NCBI GenBank assembly: GCA_029942125.1
Contig: JAPYUB010000004.1
Span: 1 to 34,626 of the forward strand
Direction: 5' to 3'
Source of the DNA: Candidatus Thalassarchaeaceae archaeon
Lineage (GTDB): Archaea > Thermoplasmatota > Poseidoniia > Poseidoniales > Thalassarchaeaceae
DNA: 34,626 nt
Made by a program: the position numbers and the translations under genes. Below the pieces are notes generated by a model. It was not told where the DNA came from. It ran no database searches and saw only the letters and a program-made list of their open reading frames with translations. Shown one piece after another: positions 32,325 through 34,626 of this stretch (position 1 is the first letter of the stretch; the number at the start of each line of letters is the position of its first letter).

Positions 32325-34626
32325 ATGTCCACTGGTAAGTATTGGCAAACCCTGATTTTGACCACATTGTTGGTGCTAATGTCCAGCCTCGCATTTTTCG
32401 GAACACAAATTAGCGACGTAGATGCAACTGAATTGCAAATGGATGACACCAACGAGAATTCTGGAACAGCAAATATCCCAGGTTTCCAATCGGGGTCAAT
32501 TTTCACCCATGATTCATTGGCAGCAGGTTCTGAGCATACGTGTGCCATCCTTTCCGATGAGACCATGTCTTGTTGGGGAGCCAATACATTCGGCCAATTG
32601 GGTACTGGGGATACAATTGCATCTTCCACCCCCGTCGGAGTATCATTTGTCAACCCCGGGGGCATTACAACATTGTATCCGGTCAGCGTATCATCAAGTC
32701 AATACCACACTTGTGCAGTATTGAATGACGGTTCAGTACAGTGTTGGGGAGACAATGCATACGGCCAACTTGGTGATGGAACAAACATATCACAATCTTC
32801 ACCGACAGATGTCGATCTCGGACAAGGCCACAGTGCAGTGATGGTTGGCGTAGGCAAGACACATACTTGCGCCGTTCTTGAAGATGCAAGCGTATCATGC
32901 TGGGGTTACAACATTCATGGACAACTCGGCGACGGAACGAACACGCAACGAAATACTCCAACAAGTGTCGATTTAGGTCAAGGCCGTAGTGCAGTAGCGA
33001 TTTCTTTGGGCGAATCACACACTTGTGCTCTTCTAGATGATACGACACTCAAGTGCTGGGGATTCAACAACCATGGCCAACTTGGTGATGGTACACTAAC
33101 ATCTTCAAACACATCAACAACAGTTGATTTCGGTGACGATACAGCGGTTGTTATGAGTGCAGGTAGACACCATACTTGCGTACTTCTTTCGGATGAAACA
33201 ACTTCCTGTTGGGGCTGGAATGACCGCGGACAATTGGGCGATGGCACCATTGTAAGCCAACCTTCACCTACTTCGGTAGATACTGGTGGTACGGGCTTAA
33301 TTTCACTCTCTACGGGTGACCGCCACACTTGCGCCGTTCTAGACAACGGAACTGCTATCTGTTGGGGAAACAACATCTTCGGCCAATTGGGTAATGGAGC
33401 TAATTCGAATTCTCAAATTCCAGTATATGTTGGATTTTCTTCTGGAATAAATGTCGTTGGAATGGTCACAGGCACACACCATACTTGCGCGGCAATCGAT
33501 GACGGCTCAGTGCAATGTTGGGGCGGGAATAACGAAGGACAACTTGGCGATGGAAGCAACTCCAGTACAAATTCCCCAGGTTCAGCAATTTCCTCACTCA
33601 CATTGGCATTGGATGATCGAGACCGTGACAATGATGGAACTCTCGATATCTATGACACTCACATTGTTGGCGACGAAGATGGCGACGGCATTCCCACACC
33701 AGATGATCAGTTCCCAACCAACCCAGCTCGTTCAGAATCATGCAATGCCGGATTCTATGGCCGATATTCGTGTCAGGAAGCTGATGCAGGGTATCATGCT
33801 CCAGTTGGGTCCATTATTCAACTACGATGTGATGCAGGTACATACCAGCCAAGCACAGGCCAGGAAAGTTGCATAGATGCAGATACGGGGCACTATGTTC
33901 CCGAAGAAGGTGCAACGTTTCAAGAATCCTGCATAATTGGCCAATATCAGGCTTTGACCGGTCAACCATCTTGTGATGATGCAGCCCCCGGCCATTTCGT
34001 TGACGCTGCTAATGCCACTACACAGAGTGAATGCGCAATTGGCACCTACCAATCCAATTCAGCACAATCATCCTGCATCGATGCCTCTCCGGGATATTAC
34101 GTAGACAACTCCGCATCTGCTAGTCAAACAGCATGCTCTCCGGGTTCATACAACCCCGATACTGCATCAAACAACAGCTCCGCTTGTCAGAGTGCAGATA
34201 TTGGGCACTACGTGAGCCAATCAGGTCAATCATCCCAAACTACGGCCTCACCTGGGTACTATGTTGACATCACTGGCGCATCGTCCCCGACACCTTGCTT
34301 GGCTGGAACATACAATCCCGATACAGCCTCTAACAGCAGTTCCGCTTGCGTCGATGCAGATCTTGGTTACTATGTGAATCAGCAAGGCCGCTCATCACAA
34401 ACACCAGCCTCATCAGGATACTATGTCGACACAACAGCAGCCACTGGACAGATTGCTTGTTCACCAGGAACCTACAATCCGGTAACAGCCTCCACAGATG
34501 CTTCTGCTTGCTTGGATGCCGATCTTGGTTACTATGTGAGTCAGTCAGGGCGTTCCTCACAAACGCCAGCATCATCAGGATACTATGTCGACACAACAGC
34601 AGCCACTGGACAGATTGCTTGTTCAC
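32325..34626 (+). CDS. Secreted RCC1-repeat protein with C-terminal Cys/Tyr repeats, 3' end cut by the window edge
   Basis: The frame is open from the ATG to the window end, 767 codons. A signal peptide (WQTLILTTLLVLMSSLAFFG, about residues 7-26) is followed by seven RCC1-type blades of about 50 residues, each with HTC-A-x-L, then C-W-G and G-Q-L-G-D-G (for example HTCAVLNDGSVQCWGDNAYG). The regular cysteine pair in each blade suggests one disulfide per blade. A short Asp-rich segment (DRDRDNDGTLDIYD, DEDGDGIPTPDD, from about 429) looks like calcium-binding thrombospondin type 3 repeats. From about 475 on come repeats with G-Y-Y-V-D and C-x-x-G-x-Y-x-P motifs, similar to ephrin-receptor/GCC2-GCC3-type modules. 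The role is likely cell-surface adhesion or binding; the ligand is unknown. The start uses the ATG just before the signal peptide. Confidence 0.85.
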   Translation, partial: MSTGKYWQTLILTTLLVLMSSLAFFGTQISDVDATELQMDDTNENSGTANIPGFQSGSIFTHDSLAAGSEHTCAILSDETMSCWGANTFGQLGTGDTIASSTPVGVSFVNPGGITTLYPVSVSSSQYHTCAVLNDGSVQCWGDNAYGQLGDGTNISQSSPTDVDLGQGHSAVMVGVGKTHTCAVLEDASVSCWGYNIHGQLGDGTNTQRNTPTSVDLGQGRSAVAISLGESHTCALLDDTTLKCWGFNNHGQLGDGTLTSSNTSTTVDFGDDTAVVMSAGRHHTCVLLSDETTSCWGWNDRGQLGDGTIVSQPSPTSVDTGGTGLISLSTGDRHTCAVLDNGTAICWGNNIFGQLGNGANSNSQIPVYVGFSSGINVVGMVTGTHHTCAAIDDGSVQCWGGNNEGQLGDGSNSSTNSPGSAISSLTLALDDRDRDNDGTLDIYDTHIVGDEDGDGIPTPDDQFPTNPARSESCNAGFYGRYSCQEADAGYHAPVGSIIQLRCDAGTYQPSTGQESCIDADTGHYVPEEGATFQESCIIGQYQALTGQPSCDDAAPGHFVDAANATTQSECAIGTYQSNSAQSSCIDASPGYYVDNSASASQTACSPGSYNPDTASNNSSACQSADIGHYVSQSGQSSQTTASPGYYVDITGASSPTPCLAGTYNPDTASNSSSACVDADLGYYVNQQGRSSQTPASSGYYVDTTAATGQIACSPGTYNPVTASTDASACLDADLGYYVSQSGRSSQTPASSGYYVDTTAATGQIACS
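34149..34626 (+). repeat. Tandem 162-bp (54-codon) repeat, runs off the window
   Basis: The marker TACAA[CT]CC recurs at 34149, 34311 and 34473, exactly 162 bp apart. The copies become more alike toward the right: 34411-34464 and 34573-34626 are identical over all 54 bases. Each unit encodes one C-x-x-G-x-Y / G-Y-Y-V module pair of the secreted protein. The earlier unit marker at 34047 is only 102 bp away, so a shorter unit precedes the regular array. Near-identity suggests recent duplication and possible length variation. Confidence 0.85.

Noticed and set aside
32303-33631. Several 72-132-codon minus-strand open frames with Cys- and Pro-rich repeats
   Set aside because: They are reverse-strand images of the RCC1 blades and repeat with the same period. 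The plus-strand frame is continuous and has a signal peptide.
34330-34626. Minus-strand open frame with repeated peptides at the right edge
   Set aside because: Its internal repeat only mirrors the 162-bp DNA repeat of the plus-strand surface protein.
34149-34626. CRISPR-like array
   Set aside because: The repeat is 162 bp, coding throughout and without unique spacers, so it is a protein-repeat array.

Overview
The window looks like a chromosomal segment of a planktonic euryarchaeon, most likely Marine Group II (Candidatus Poseidoniales, Thermoplasmatota). The archaeal assignment rests on an archaellum gene cluster in the order archaellin, C/D/E-like, F, G, H, I, J, a group II chaperonin, and a PINA-type ATPase with a KH domain. 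These sit beside bacterial-type purine genes (purH, purN) and secreted proteins with RCC1 and Ig-like repeats. The group assignment is inference from gene content; no rRNA or tRNA gene was seen. No insertion sequence, integrase or CRISPR array was seen.

Region 1 (1-5 kb) holds small-molecule and sugar genes on both strands: a CYTH-domain protein cut by the left edge, a hexapeptide acyltransferase, an APH/homoserine-kinase-like kinase, a family-4-type glycosyltransferase, a Gfo/Idh/MocA oxidoreductase and two small membrane proteins. The mix suggests surface-sugar metabolism. Region 2 (5-12.7 kb) is housekeeping: a PINA-like ATPase lacking the PIN domain, a divergent thermosome subunit, PurH, a DEAD-box RNA helicase, a two-ACT-domain protein, a DUF454 membrane protein and PurN.

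Region 3 (12.7-30.9 kb) is the notable part. After a 402-bp AT-rich gap with two related palindromes comes a gene for a ribbon-helix-helix/winged-helix protein. A colinear block follows: a membrane-anchored DUF2135-like protein, a small helical TerB-like protein, a 1050-residue anchored protein with helical repeats and two more DUF2135-like domains, a 1567-residue secreted Ig-repeat protein with a C-terminal membrane domain, and a 287-residue protein whose start overlaps it. The archaellum genes follow directly on the same strand with very short gaps. A perfect 23-bp inverted repeat covers the first start codon of the block, and a 12-bp hairpin separates archaellin from the motor genes. I propose that the block at 14.1-24.2 kb is an archaellum-associated scaffold or envelope-anchoring module. 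This rests on position and domain content only.

Region 4 (30.9-34.6 kb) has an MscS channel gene with a strong Shine-Dalgarno site and TTG start, a terminator-like hairpin, and the first 767 codons of a secreted RCC1-repeat protein that runs off the right edge inside a 162-bp tandem repeat. In the archaellum operon, internal genes mostly have GA-rich Shine-Dalgarno sites close to the previous stop, while several first genes lack one and have A/T-rich boxes about 26 bases upstream, as expected for leaderless transcripts.
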